Source of the DNA: Bog-950 sp044228435
GTDB lineage: Bacteria; Bacteroidota; Bacteroidia; Chitinophagales; LD1
Direction of reading: 5' to 3'
Assembly: GCA_044228435.1 (NCBI GenBank)
Contig: JBGAUW010000002.1
Coordinates: 344,970 to 408,969, forward strand
DNA length: 64,000 nucleotides
The translations under genes and the position numbers were made by a program. Below are positions 16,968-25,448 of this stretch, one piece after another (within the stretch, counting starts at the first letter, position 1; each line of letters starts with the position of its first letter). The notes below the pieces were generated by a model, which was not told where the DNA came from, did not search any database, and worked only from the letters and a program-made list of their open reading frames with translations.

Positions 16968-19022
16968 ATGCAAAAAACCAAATTGATCCTTTCTAATATA
17001 TTTCTGAGCATCATTTTATGTTCGATTGTTTATGCTCAAAATATTAATGGGGTCATTATGGATAGTAAGGATTCACTTGGATATTCCGATAGCTCAAAAA
17101 AAATTACAAGTGTAAATACTATCACCATTGGAACTATTAATAACAATTCAAATGCGAAAGAAGAGAGTAGTTCGTACATTCATCTCGTAGCAGGTATATT
17201 TTTCACAATGCTGTTCTTTCTGGCGTTGTGGTATATCAAAACGTCCGAAGATAAGAAAGCGGAAAAAAAGTTGCAAAACAACGAAGACAATCCTCACGAA
17301 AAAAGCTTTAAAAAACTAAGTGCTTTACTTGAAACGGTTAGAGAATCAGGGGTAGAAAAAGGTATAGTACTGCTTATCCTTTTAGGCGGACTGCTAACCG
17401 GTTTTGTCAACTACTTCGGTAATGGAATTGATATATACACCAAGCTATATGTTGCCTTTGGCATAGCTGGGTTTACATTTTCCACCGTTTTTTGGCTCTT
17501 GGTTGGTTACGTAAAAACGACTAACAAAAACCTAGAGGAAATAGGAAAACACATAGAGGGGCAACGTGACCCTTTAGTAAAAGCCAAAGAAAATAAAAAA
17601 CTAAGTCATGCTCAAAGACACATAGCTAAAATGCTCTATGAATCCACAGAAAACTCTGTGGTAGAATTAATTAACCCTGTAAAAGGAAAATCTTTTAACA
17701 GTATATCTGAATACAATTCATACCTGGAAAAATGTATCCGAAAAATGATTGATTCTGAACATGGAGTAGTATATGCTGTATGTAGAAAGAAAGAATGGGA
17801 TAGGCATCAAATATGGGTAGATCTAAACAAATTGGCAATAAAAAACAGGGTCAGTGTAAGCAGAATTTTTCTTCCTTATGAAGGCATGGATGATGAAAAG
17901 TCGAAAACATATTGGAAATCACAATCAGATTATGGCATACGCGTATTAGTTCCTGAAAACAAAGATGAAATGAAAACTCACCTTGAATCTCTCTTAGAAG
18001 GTGTGGATGAGCATTTCGGGTTCGTTATTTTTGAATTTAGCAGAACGGAAAAAGAAGTGGTTTTTCATCACAACCCGGAAGGTAAAGGTTCAATAGCAAT
18101 TTCTGATAAACTACTAATAGCGCAGTTCAAAGCACTGTTTAATGACTTGCTCAAATTTTGTAAGGTATATCCCGATAGTAAACATAATGATAATCTAAGT
18201 TATGAGGCTTCAAAAATTTTGGAACTCATATATAACAGCACGAGGTATTTGCGCAATCATCGAATGAGCGACCTACAGATGATGTTCCTACTTTGGCGAT
18301 TCAAGCGGGAAAATTATAGGATGAAGAATCTGGTAAACAAGGAGGTGACCTTAGAGGCTAAAGATAAATTCTCGTATCTCGCAGAAGTATATGGGCACTT
18401 AATAGAAATGATGCAGGGAGGCTATGAATATTATGTAGTCACTCTTCCAGAGATTTGGGGAAGTGATGATAACTTAGGAAGCCCAGAGTTTATGCAGAAT
18501 TCTATAAAAGCGGTAACTGAAAAGAATGCAAAAGTTGCAAGGGTAGTTTATGTGAAAGAAAATAAATTGGACTCAAGAGAAGATGATTTCAAATATCTGA
18601 TAACCACATTAAAGGCAGTTAAGTTGATGGAAGAAGAGTTGGCAAATGGGGGAATGAATAGTAAAGCCGAACCTAAATTTTATATTGATGCTACTAATAC
18701 TAAGGATACATCCGAAGAATGGCCGCTAGCATATATGTTTATTGACAATAAGCACCAAGAGTGGTTACGTATAGAATCTGAAGGACTTATTAAACCTAGA
18801 GAAAAACAATATCCGAATTTCACGCTTAAGTATTTTAACTTTAAGGAGGATAATGCGGAGAAAGCCAAAATGAACTTTCTGGAAAGACATGCAAAACTTT
18901 GGAAAGAGGGTAAGGGAATTGCGGAATTCAAAAAAATTCTTGCAAGTAAATGTACAGAGGAATTTAAAAATTTTCTAAGGGATAAATACCCAATGGATTA
19001 CGCTTGTTTTTTCTCTGATTGA
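16968..19022 (+). CDS. Large membrane protein of unknown function with duplicated soluble region
   Basis: A 684-residue protein. A signal-like segment (1-23, ending VYAQ) is followed by hydrophobic segments near 70-90, 130-150 and 160-182, then about 480 cytoplasmic residues. Two parts of that region look alike in plan: 245-395 (YAVCRKKEWDRHQIWVDLNKLAIKNRVSVSRIFLPY...GIRVLVPENK...GFVIFEFSRTEKEVVF) and 480-640 (YYVVTLPEIWGSDDNL...NAKVARVVYVKEN...WPLAYMFIDNKHQEWLRI). Each has an enzyme-like alternation of strands and helices, reminiscent of PLD-like or sensor modules, but no HKD motif is seen. Codon use is AT-rich compared with the core genes. It stands alone next to the tRNA-Gln region. I do not recognise the family. 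Confidence 0.65.
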   Translation: MQKTKLILSNIFLSIILCSIVYAQNINGVIMDSKDSLGYSDSSKKITSVNTITIGTINNNSNAKEESSSYIHLVAGIFFTMLFFLALWYIKTSEDKKAEKKLQNNEDNPHEKSFKKLSALLETVRESGVEKGIVLLILLGGLLTGFVNYFGNGIDIYTKLYVAFGIAGFTFSTVFWLLVGYVKTTNKNLEEIGKHIEGQRDPLVKAKENKKLSHAQRHIAKMLYESTENSVVELINPVKGKSFNSISEYNSYLEKCIRKMIDSEHGVVYAVCRKKEWDRHQIWVDLNKLAIKNRVSVSRIFLPYEGMDDEKSKTYWKSQSDYGIRVLVPENKDEMKTHLESLLEGVDEHFGFVIFEFSRTEKEVVFHHNPEGKGSIAISDKLLIAQFKALFNDLLKFCKVYPDSKHNDNLSYEASKILELIYNSTRYLRNHRMSDLQMMFLLWRFKRENYRMKNLVNKEVTLEAKDKFSYLAEVYGHLIEMMQGGYEYYVVTLPEIWGSDDNLGSPEFMQNSIKAVTEKNAKVARVVYVKENKLDSREDDFKYLITTLKAVKLMEEELANGGMNSKAEPKFYIDATNTKDTSEEWPLAYMFIDNKHQEWLRIESEGLIKPREKQYPNFTLKYFNFKEDNAEKAKMNFLERHAKLWKEGKGIAEFKKILASKCTEEFKNFLRDKYPMDYACFFSD

Positions 19023-19236
19023 CCTCCATTCTATCCTGTTAAATAGATTGTTTAGCTTAATTGAATAAAAAACAAAAGCAGTTTGCAACGACTCAAACAA
19101 AACTGAAAAAAGTTAAGTGATGCAGATGCAAACATGCTTTTCTACATAAAAATCCACTCTATTTTCATGCAACTGATTATTCTATTAGCTCCCTTGGATT
19201 GACTTCGTCGATCCAGGCGCTACGGGGGGGGGGCCT
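19023..19236. other. Gene-free stretch with a G10 run
   Basis: No gene seen. It contains a ten-G homopolymer at 19224-19233, which is prone to slippage and sequencing error. The bases before it (TTCGTCGATCCAGG) faintly recall a tRNA T-arm. Confidence 0.4.
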
Positions 19237-19366
19237 CAACAACAAAATCCGCGTCTGCTAAGGCAGACTGCTTATTTTTTGTTTTTTAAGGGAAGCATCA
19301 AGCAAGCTTGGCTTCCCTTAAAAAACAAAAAATCCGCTCTCTTACGAGAAGCGGATTTTGTTGTTG
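19237..19366. repeat. Nested inverted repeats abutting tRNA-Gln
   Basis: The outer arms are CAACAACAAAATCCGC at 19237-19252 and its exact complement at 19351-19366 (16 bp). The inner arms at 19274-19296 and 19311-19333 are a perfect 23-bp inverted repeat with a 14-base centre. A third small hairpin (GTCTGC...GCAGAC) lies at 19252-19267. The outer right arm runs into the last three bases of the tRNA gene and doubles as part of its terminator. Confidence 0.8.
19328..19362 (-). terminator. Intrinsic terminator of tRNA-Gln
   Basis: On the minus strand, AAAATCCGCT and AGCGGATTTT form the stem, followed by a T-rich tract (TTTGTTTTTTAAGG), directly after the tRNA 3' end. Confidence 0.7.
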
Positions 19367-19434
19367 GCCCAGCTGGATTCGAACCAACATACACAGAACC
19401 AAAATCTGTAGTCCTGCCATTAGACGATGGGCCA
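19364..19434 (-). tRNA. tRNA-Gln (anticodon TTG)
   Basis: A 71-base cloverleaf on the minus strand. The acceptor stem is TGGCCCA/TGGGCCA with discriminator A. The anticodon stem ACAGA/TCTGT encloses loop TTTTGGT (anticodon TTG), and the T-arm contains GGTTCGAATCC. CCA is not encoded. The gene reads CAA codons. Confidence 0.95.
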
Positions 19435-19628
19435 ATGTTTCATTTTACAGAAACGGAGCGCAAAACTAATTATCCTTTAAACTTTTGCAAACTTCTTTCA
19501 AAATTTTAGTGTGTTTGTTACTTCGGCGCCCGTGGGGTATTATAGTTAACCGAACGTTCTTCTGTCTTTCGTGTATTTTAATACTTTTACGCCCGCCCGA
19601 TACTAAACGGGCGCATACAAGCATAATT

Positions 19629-22600
19629 ATGAACCGATACAAATTAATTAACAACGTCTTCGGATGGCTCTCTTTCATATTTGCGGCCGTGGTTTATTCC
19701 ATGACCATGGAGAGCACCGGAAGTTTTTGGGATTGCGGCGAGTTTATTTCAGGTTGCTTTAAGTTACAGGTAGTTCACCCGCCGGGTGCCCCCTTCTTTT
19801 TAATGTTGGGCCGTATTTTTACCCTATTTAGCGGCGGCGACCCTTTGGTTAACGGAAGTGGAGGCAATGTGGCCATTAGCATTAACTTAATGAGCGCCCT
19901 GGCTACTGCAGGCTCGGTAATGTTTACCTTTTGGACTGTTACCGCCCTTGCCCGCAAGTTTGTTATTAAAGGCGACGATTACAGCACCGCCAACGTTATT
20001 ACCGTAATAGGCGCCGGTTTGGTAGCTGCCGCCAGCTGCACTTTCCTCGATTCGCTTTGGTTTAGCGCTGTAGAGGGTGAGGTTTACGCCTTATCGCAGT
20101 TCTTTATGTCGCTTATTTTCTGGGCCATTATGAAATGGGATGCCGATGATAGCAAATACGCTGACCACTGGCTGGTGCTAATTGCCTACATGACGGGCCT
20201 TTCGATAGGCGTGCACTTATTAAGCTTGCTGGCTATACCAGCTATTTCGATGGTATACTACTATAAGCGCTTTAAAACCACCCTTTCGGGCTGGATAGCG
20301 GCTGCTGCTATCGGTTTCCTAATACTGGGGGTTTACATGAAGTTTATTATATCGTTTACCCAAAGCTACCTGGCGGGTATGGATTTGTTTTTTGTAAATA
20401 CCGTAGGCCTGCCATTTAACTACGGTGTTATTATAGGTTTGCTATTGCTGGTGGCCATGTTGTTTGCCATATTGCGCTATACGCAAACCGGCAGCCGCAC
20501 CGATTTTATTATCGCTATGTCGGTAACCGGGTTATATGTGCTTGTAGGGTTTATAATTACCGATAGCTTTACTGCTAAATTTATACGCGCCCTGTTTTTG
20601 GTGGCCGTTTATTACGCTTACCGTTCGGGCTACGAATCGCGGAGGCTTTTAAACATAGCCATGCTTTCCATAGCCTTCTCTTATATAGGCTATATGAGCT
20701 ACCTGATGGTGCCTATTCGCGCGGTTGCCAATCCGCCAATTAACATGAACCGCCCGGTAGATCCGTTCAGCATAAAATCGTATGTTGACCGTGAGCAATA
20801 CGGCGACCGCCCTTTATTAAAAGGACCGGACTATACCTGCACCAGTTACGATATTGAAGACTACGTGCAAACCGGCGAGCGCTGGGAAAAAGACGAGGCT
20901 AAAAAGCAATACGTTTACGCAGGCCCTAAACAGGATTACAAATACCGCGATGAGGTGTTGATGTTGTTTCCGCGCCTTGGTTTTTGGCAAGAGGAAGGCA
21001 AAAAAGCCGGTTACCGTGCCTGGTTAAACCCCGAATACAATGTGGTTGACCGCGCTACCAAAACGGTGGCTAAAACCTTCCCTCCTAACGGCCTTAAACA
21101 AGCGAACGATTATGCAGCCAGCCTTAATAAAGATGGCGCCGGGCAGTATTACGTTAAAGATAATATTCACTTTAGCGATAACCTGAACTTCTTCTTTAAG
21201 TACCAGATAGGTTATATGTATTTCCGTTACTTCTTCTGGAACTTTGCAGGCCGCCAAAATGATATACAGGGAACTTACGGTAACGACGATGGCCGTTGGA
21301 TTTCGGGCATTCCGTTTATCGATAACCTGCATAAATTTTACACGCCCGAGTGGCCGCAGGAAAACTTATCTAAATCGATGATGGCCAACAAGGCCCAGAA
21401 CAAGTTCTTTATGCTACCGTTTATACTTGGCTTAATAGGCCTTATATACACGCTGTTTAAGGATGAAAAAACGTTTTGGATAATATTGGTGCTATTTGGA
21501 ACCACCGGCTTTTTACAAATTGTTTACCAAAACGAACCGCCGATAGAGCCGAGAGAGCGCGATTATGCTATTGCCTGTTCCTTCTTAACCTTTACCATGT
21601 GGATGGGCTTTGGGGTAGTGGCTATAATAGACTTTTTAAAGAAACGCTTACCTGCAGTGCCAAGTGCTATTGGTGCAGTAGTATTATGTGCCTCGGCGCC
21701 GTTTTTAATGGGTAGCCAGGGTTGGGACGACCACACCCGCCACGGCCGTTACCCGGCACGCGATTTCGCTATTGATTACCTGGAAAGCTGTGCTCCTAAC
21801 GCCATCTTATTTACACAAGGCGATAACGATACTTACCCGCTTTGGTATGCGCAAGAGACTGAAGGTATACGCCCCGATATCCGCATCATCAACCTATCGC
21901 TATTGGGTGTTGATTGGTATATTAAGCAGCTTAACTACAAAACCAACGATGCTGCCCCGCTTAAGCTTAGCTTTAAGCCCGAGCAATACCAGGGCAACCG
22001 CCGCGATGTAGTGCGCTACAAGCAAGATGCACGCATACCCGAAGGCGCTGCTGTAGATTTAAAACGCATAATGACCTTTATTGCCAGCGAAGACCCGCGC
22101 GATAAGGTAAACTACCAGAACGGCGAAAGCGAAAACTACCTGCCGGCCCGCACCTTTATGGTAGAAATTGATACCAACAAGGCAAAGGACATGAACATGA
22201 TTTCGCCGGATGATTACGGCCAGCTGGTGTCGCGTTTAGTTTGGAGCATTGATAACAGCGCCCTGATGAAGAACGACCTGCTTACCCTGGATATAGTGGC
22301 CAACAACATTATGGAGCGCCCTATTTACTTTGCGGTATCGGTAGCGCCGGAGGCTTACATGGGCTTAGAGAAATACTTCCAGCTGGAAGGCTTAACTTAC
22401 CGTGTAGTGCCTAAAATTAACCCAAGCAACAGCCCATACAGCGCTCCGGTACGTGCCGATGTGATGTATGAGAACATGATGAAGAAATTCAAGTTTGCGA
22501 ACATTGCCGAGAATAAGAATATTTACCTGGATGAGAACACCCTGCGTATGACCGTAAACATACGTGGTAACTTTGGCCGCCTGGCACAAGCCCTGGTTGA

Positions 22601-23024
22601 AAAAGGCGAGAAGCAAAAAGCAGCCGAGGTAATTGATTACTCGCTTAAGGTAATGCCTGCCGACCGTGTTGAACACTCGGTGTTTGATTACAGCTATCCT
22701 GAAGTTTATTACCAGGCCGACCAGAAAGAGAAGGGCCGCGCCCTGCTTACCGAAATGCTTGATAAAGCCAAGGATGAGTTAGACTACTACAAAACGGTTT
22801 ATGCGTACTCGCTTAAGCAAGCCAGCGATGCCGGCGATATGGCTTATTTAGCCAGCCTGCAGCAAGGTGCCTTTATGGAACGCCGCGAGGTGCGCGAACA
22901 GCTTTACATTATGCAGGAACTCACCCTTACTGCAAAGAAATATGAGGACCCTGAATTTAATGCCAAAGTGGATAAGACCTTCCAGGATTACCGGATGAGT
23001 TTTGTGCAAATGCCTAAGCAGTAA
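19629..23024 (+). CDS. DUF2723 family membrane protein (TMEM260-like, probable protein O-glycosyltransferase)
   Basis: From the ATG at 19629 (the open frame begins at 19485 but overlaps the tRNA upstream region) the protein has 1131 residues. The N-terminal DUF2723 domain contains the conserved MESTGSFWDCGEFISGCFKLQVVHPPGAPFFLMLGR, with an acidic pair like the catalytic region of GT-C enzymes. About ten or more membrane segments follow. The C-terminal part (NAILFTQGDNDTYPLWYAQETEGIRPDIRIINLSLL...) is soluble and shows helical repeats near the end. Human TMEM260, with the same domain, is an O-mannosyltransferase. A membrane glycosyltransferase role in envelope protein glycosylation is inferred. 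Confidence 0.85.
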   Translation: MNRYKLINNVFGWLSFIFAAVVYSMTMESTGSFWDCGEFISGCFKLQVVHPPGAPFFLMLGRIFTLFSGGDPLVNGSGGNVAISINLMSALATAGSVMFTFWTVTALARKFVIKGDDYSTANVITVIGAGLVAAASCTFLDSLWFSAVEGEVYALSQFFMSLIFWAIMKWDADDSKYADHWLVLIAYMTGLSIGVHLLSLLAIPAISMVYYYKRFKTTLSGWIAAAAIGFLILGVYMKFIISFTQSYLAGMDLFFVNTVGLPFNYGVIIGLLLLVAMLFAILRYTQTGSRTDFIIAMSVTGLYVLVGFIITDSFTAKFIRALFLVAVYYAYRSGYESRRLLNIAMLSIAFSYIGYMSYLMVPIRAVANPPINMNRPVDPFSIKSYVDREQYGDRPLLKGPDYTCTSYDIEDYVQTGERWEKDEAKKQYVYAGPKQDYKYRDEVLMLFPRLGFWQEEGKKAGYRAWLNPEYNVVDRATKTVAKTFPPNGLKQANDYAASLNKDGAGQYYVKDNIHFSDNLNFFFKYQIGYMYFRYFFWNFAGRQNDIQGTYGNDDGRWISGIPFIDNLHKFYTPEWPQENLSKSMMANKAQNKFFMLPFILGLIGLIYTLFKDEKTFWIILVLFGTTGFLQIVYQNEPPIEPRERDYAIACSFLTFTMWMGFGVVAIIDFLKKRLPAVPSAIGAVVLCASAPFLMGSQGWDDHTRHGRYPARDFAIDYLESCAPNAILFTQGDNDTYPLWYAQETEGIRPDIRIINLSLLGVDWYIKQLNYKTNDAAPLKLSFKPEQYQGNRRDVVRYKQDARIPEGAAVDLKRIMTFIASEDPRDKVNYQNGESENYLPARTFMVEIDTNKAKDMNMISPDDYGQLVSRLVWSIDNSALMKNDLLTLDIVANNIMERPIYFAVSVAPEAYMGLEKYFQLEGLTYRVVPKINPSNSPYSAPVRADVMYENMMKKFKFANIAENKNIYLDENTLRMTVNIRGNFGRLAQALVEKGEKQKAAEVIDYSLKVMPADRVEHSVFDYSYPEVYYQADQKEKGRALLTEMLDKAKDELDYYKTVYAYSLKQASDAGDMAYLASLQQGAFMERREVREQLYIMQELTLTAKKYEDPEFNAKVDKTFQDYRMSFVQMPKQ

Positions 23025-23045
23025 AAATTAGTTTAGGAATTTTAG

Positions 23046-23079
23046 AAAAGCATGTCAGTTGAAAGATTGACATGCTTTT
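23046..23079 (+). terminator. Intrinsic terminator of the DUF2723 gene
   Basis: AAAAGCATGTCA (23046-23057) pairs with TGACATGCTTTT (23068-23079), followed by more T. It begins 22 bases after the stop codon. Confidence 0.9.
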
Positions 23080-23129
23080 TTTATTTCCGGTTGGGTTAGC
23101 AGATGTTCATACACACGGGTTAGTCAATA

Positions 23130-23640
23130 TGGGTCGTTCCTACGGAACTTAAGATTCAATTTATGCATACCCCGGACTAAAGTCCGGGGCTACAAAATGA
23201 ATCGTTCCTACGGAACTTATTAGAGCCGTAGGTTCGGTGCATGTTGTAACGCCCTGTTTCAACAGAGCGATTACAATAAAAAGGCGCTAAGTTCCGTAGA
23301 AATGGTGCGTATTGCATTTGTATTGTGCAACGGCGGCAGTAAGAATTCCAAGGAAGCATGTCAGTCTGAGCGGAGTCGAAGACAAGTGCTTCCGCCCGCG
23401 CAAATGCCGCACTTCGACTACGCTCAGTGTGACATTTGCGTAGTTTAGCCAACCCAAAAGAGGTTTCCAACAACTATAGGCGGCACCTCCGGTGCGCAAA
23501 ATTCTATTCTATTTATTTCTACAAACAGATGGCTCCTCCGGAGCAAAATACAATGCAGTTTTAAATGGCAATTAACACCACGTAGTGGTCGCCTGTTTGT
23601 AGAAAAAACCAATTGCCTCAATTGCGCACCGGAGGTGCCG
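23130..23640. repeat. Cluster of dispersed palindromic repeats
   Basis: This gene-free stretch is a mosaic of short palindromes. It holds GTTCCTACGGAAC twice (23136-23148, 23204-23216) and a decayed copy near 23291. CCCCGGACT/AGTCCGGGG is at 23170-23189. The pair TCTGAGCGGAGTCGAAG (from 23364) and CTTCGACTACGCTCAG (from 23411) forms an inverted repeat around 23 bases. GGCACCTCCGGTGC is at 23482-23495, with its reverse copy at 23625-23639, and GGCTCCTCCGGAGC is near 23531. These families are common between genes in Bacteroidota; no coding potential is convincing here. Confidence 0.7.
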
Positions 23641-23753
23641 CCTGTTTCATCTTCCGAATAACTACGGGTTTAAACGCGGCGGAGTGCAATAAAATGTATT
23701 TGAGTTCCGTGGGAACGGCCTATATTGCGCCTGCTAGTTTTTATAGCTACTTT

Positions 23754-24521
23754 ATGAAACAACACAAACAACACTTTTGCGTATTTGGCCGCAAGCCCAT
23801 TTTAGAAGCTTTTAAGGCCGGTAAGCGATTTGATAAAATATTGCTGCTTAAAAGTGCCGCCGGTGAAGAGGTAACCGAAATTTATAAGCTGGCGCAGCAA
23901 ACCGAAACGCCTACGCAAAATGTGCCTAAAGAAAAACTAGAGGCCGTTGCCAAAAAATACAGCAAGCACCGCGATGCTGACCTGCAGGGCGTGGTGGGCT
24001 TTTTATCTATTATAGATTACTATACGATAGATGATGTGCTAAGCAGTGTTTACGAGAAGGGCCAAACACCTTTATTTGTAATACTGGATGGGGTAACCGA
24101 TGTAGGTAATTTTGGCGCTATTGCCCGCTCGGTAGAGTGTTTGGGTGCCCATGCTATTATAGTGCCGTCGCAGGGCTCGGCGCAAATTAATAGCCAGGCT
24201 ATGGATAGCAGCGCCGGTGCGCTTAAGCGCGTGCTGGTATGCCGCGAAAAGAGTTTAGCTAACGCCATCGACTTTTTAAAGACGAACGGCATACGCATTT
24301 ACGGAACTGAAATGAAAAACTCCTCGGAGATTGGCAAGGCCGACTTTACGGTGCCCTGCGCTATTGTAATGGGTGCCGAAGGCTACGGTATAAGCAAAGA
24401 CATACTGAAGCAATGCGATGAGCGGGTGCGGATACCTATGGTGGGTAAAACGGAATCGCTGAATGTATCGGTTAGTACGGGTATAGTGTTGTATGAGGCA
24501 GTGATGCAGAGAGCGAGGTAG
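23754..24521 (+). CDS. rlmB: 23S rRNA (guanosine-2'-O-)-methyltransferase RlmB (TrmH family)
   Basis: I place the start at the ATG at 23754; the frame runs upstream into the repeat cluster, which should not be translated. The 255-residue protein has the N-terminal substrate-binding domain (FGRKPILEAFKAGKRFDKILL) and a SPOUT methyltransferase domain. The latter carries the three knot motifs: LDGVTDVGNFGAIARS, IVMGAEGYGISKDIL and SLNVSVSTGIVLYEA. It methylates the ribose of G2251 (E. coli numbering) in the 23S rRNA peptidyl-transferase centre using S-adenosylmethionine. The paralogue TrmH/SpoU acts on tRNA; the N-terminal domain favours RlmB. Confidence 0.88.
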   Translation: MKQHKQHFCVFGRKPILEAFKAGKRFDKILLLKSAAGEEVTEIYKLAQQTETPTQNVPKEKLEAVAKKYSKHRDADLQGVVGFLSIIDYYTIDDVLSSVYEKGQTPLFVILDGVTDVGNFGAIARSVECLGAHAIIVPSQGSAQINSQAMDSSAGALKRVLVCREKSLANAIDFLKTNGIRIYGTEMKNSSEIGKADFTVPCAIVMGAEGYGISKDILKQCDERVRIPMVGKTESLNVSVSTGIVLYEAVMQRAR

Positions 24522-25221
24522 GCGCAGTTGAGAGTTGCCGGTTGTGGGTTGTTAGAGAATACAAACCTAAGAGCTCATTTCTGCCTACTTTTTGAGTTCC
24601 TTTAAGGGCTCTCGCCCCGATGAACCTGCGGAAGAGAAAGAGCGAATCCACCTCAAACACTGAACTGTTAAAAACCAATCATGGTTAACATATTTTCGGG
24701 TGTTAACCTTTTAAATGGCTTATTACCAACTATTTGATTTTTGCATGTTAACCATGATTTTATTTTAACAAATGCCAGTATAACCAAAGGGCTACACCCT
24801 TTGTTGACATACTGCGCCCTTTCAGGGCTTATGAGGGGAAGGCCTTTAAGCCAAGACCACCTCGGTCTTGCTTCGCTCGACCACTCCTCCTTGAAAACCG
24901 CCGCTCCCGATAAAAAATCGGGATGAAACAGGTAGCGGCGAAGGAGGAGAAAAAACTGCCTACTTTTCTGCCTACCTTTTGTGGGTTATTTAGCGACCTA
25001 AAACATCCTTATTATCAATACTTTGTGCGGCTTTAAACTGAATAAAGGCCGTATAAAATTGCAACCTTTTTTGCACCTATTTTTAACCGAGTGCAGCGCA
25101 GTAAGCCGAAGGTGTTACAGTTTACATTTTTTTTGTAGCACTTTGGCTTAAGCTGTTGCTAATCAAAAAACTGATGCAAAAACCTAGTGTAACAGTGTAA
25201 CACTTTTGTCAACCTGTGTGT
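24522..25221. other. Long gene-free stretch with repeats left of the IS element
   Basis: No gene found. It holds a 15-bp inverted repeat (AATCATGGTTAACAT at 24677-24691, complement at 24745-24759) and a palindromic segment AAAGGGCTACACCCTTTG near 24787. A composite repeat at 24855-24955 contains GACCACCTCGGT, CCCGATAAAAAATCGGGATG and GGAGGAGAAAAA, and recurs at 35736-35830. Near the IS, GTGTAACAGTGTAACAC is a small direct-repeat motif. Confidence 0.55.
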
Positions 25222-25299
25222 CGTCCTGAAAAAAGTTGACACATTTAGGCCTTAATCCTGTAATAGGTTTACAAATATAAATTAGTCCTGCATTCCCTT

Positions 25300-25307
25300 T
25301 ACATTTG
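25300..25307 (+). promoter_or_regulatory. Bacteroidota -7 promoter element inside the IS
   Basis: TACATTTG matches the Bacteroidota -7 consensus TAnnTTTG exactly. A transcript would begin near 25312, at the first helix of the structured segment. No TTTG at the -33 position is seen, so the promoter is only half supported. Confidence 0.4.
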
Positions 25308-25308
25308 T

Positions 25309-25419
25309 GGCGAGGAGGAAACGGAAGTGAGCAATGCTGAAGAGCAACTCACCAGGGATAAATCCTCGGCTGACGAGTAATCGTTGATGGCTTGGCATTA
25401 TTGCTAAGCCATATTTTTT
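25309..25419 (+). ncRNA. Candidate small RNA inside the IS3 element
   Basis: This non-coding segment can fold into four helices on the plus strand. CGAGGA (25311-25316) pairs with TCCTCG (25363-25368). Inside it GTGAG (25327-25331) pairs with CTCAC (25348-25352), enclosing GCT-GAAG-AGC. GACGA-GTAA-TCGTT (from 25372) forms a hairpin with a GNRA loop. A 10-bp terminator stem with T6 follows (25387-25419). A TAnnTTTG box lies just upstream. It is convergent with the transposase and ends 30 bases before the orfB stop, so it would be antisense only to the transposase mRNA tail. I recognise no known RNA family; a fold without function is possible. Confidence 0.4.
25387..25419 (+). terminator. Intrinsic terminator inside the IS, plus strand
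   Basis: ATGGCTTGGC (25387-25396) pairs with GCTAAGCCAT (25403-25412) with one G-U pair and a six-base loop, followed by six T. It points away from the IS left end and against the transposase genes. Confidence 0.75.
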
Positions 25420-25448
25420 ACTCTGCAGCCTAATATGCCTTCAAAAAC

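Noticed and set aside
19279..19509. Reading frame containing GPAGFEPTYTEPKSVVLPLDDGP
   Set aside because: It is the typical translation of the antisense strand of a tRNA gene (tRNA-Gln, 19364-19434).
23613..23753. N-terminal extension of RlmB by 47 residues
   Set aside because: The extra sequence is made from dispersed palindromic repeats and has no similarity to the family; the family start is at 23754.
24741..24926. Open frame of 61 codons left of the IS element
   Set aside because: It runs through dispersed repeats, lacks coding-like composition, and has no start context.
25309..25380. Hammerhead ribozyme: the stretch contains CTGACGA, which fits the CUGANGA core
   Set aside because: No GAAA partner stands in the right place relative to a second helix, and the surrounding pairings do not form three stems around a core.
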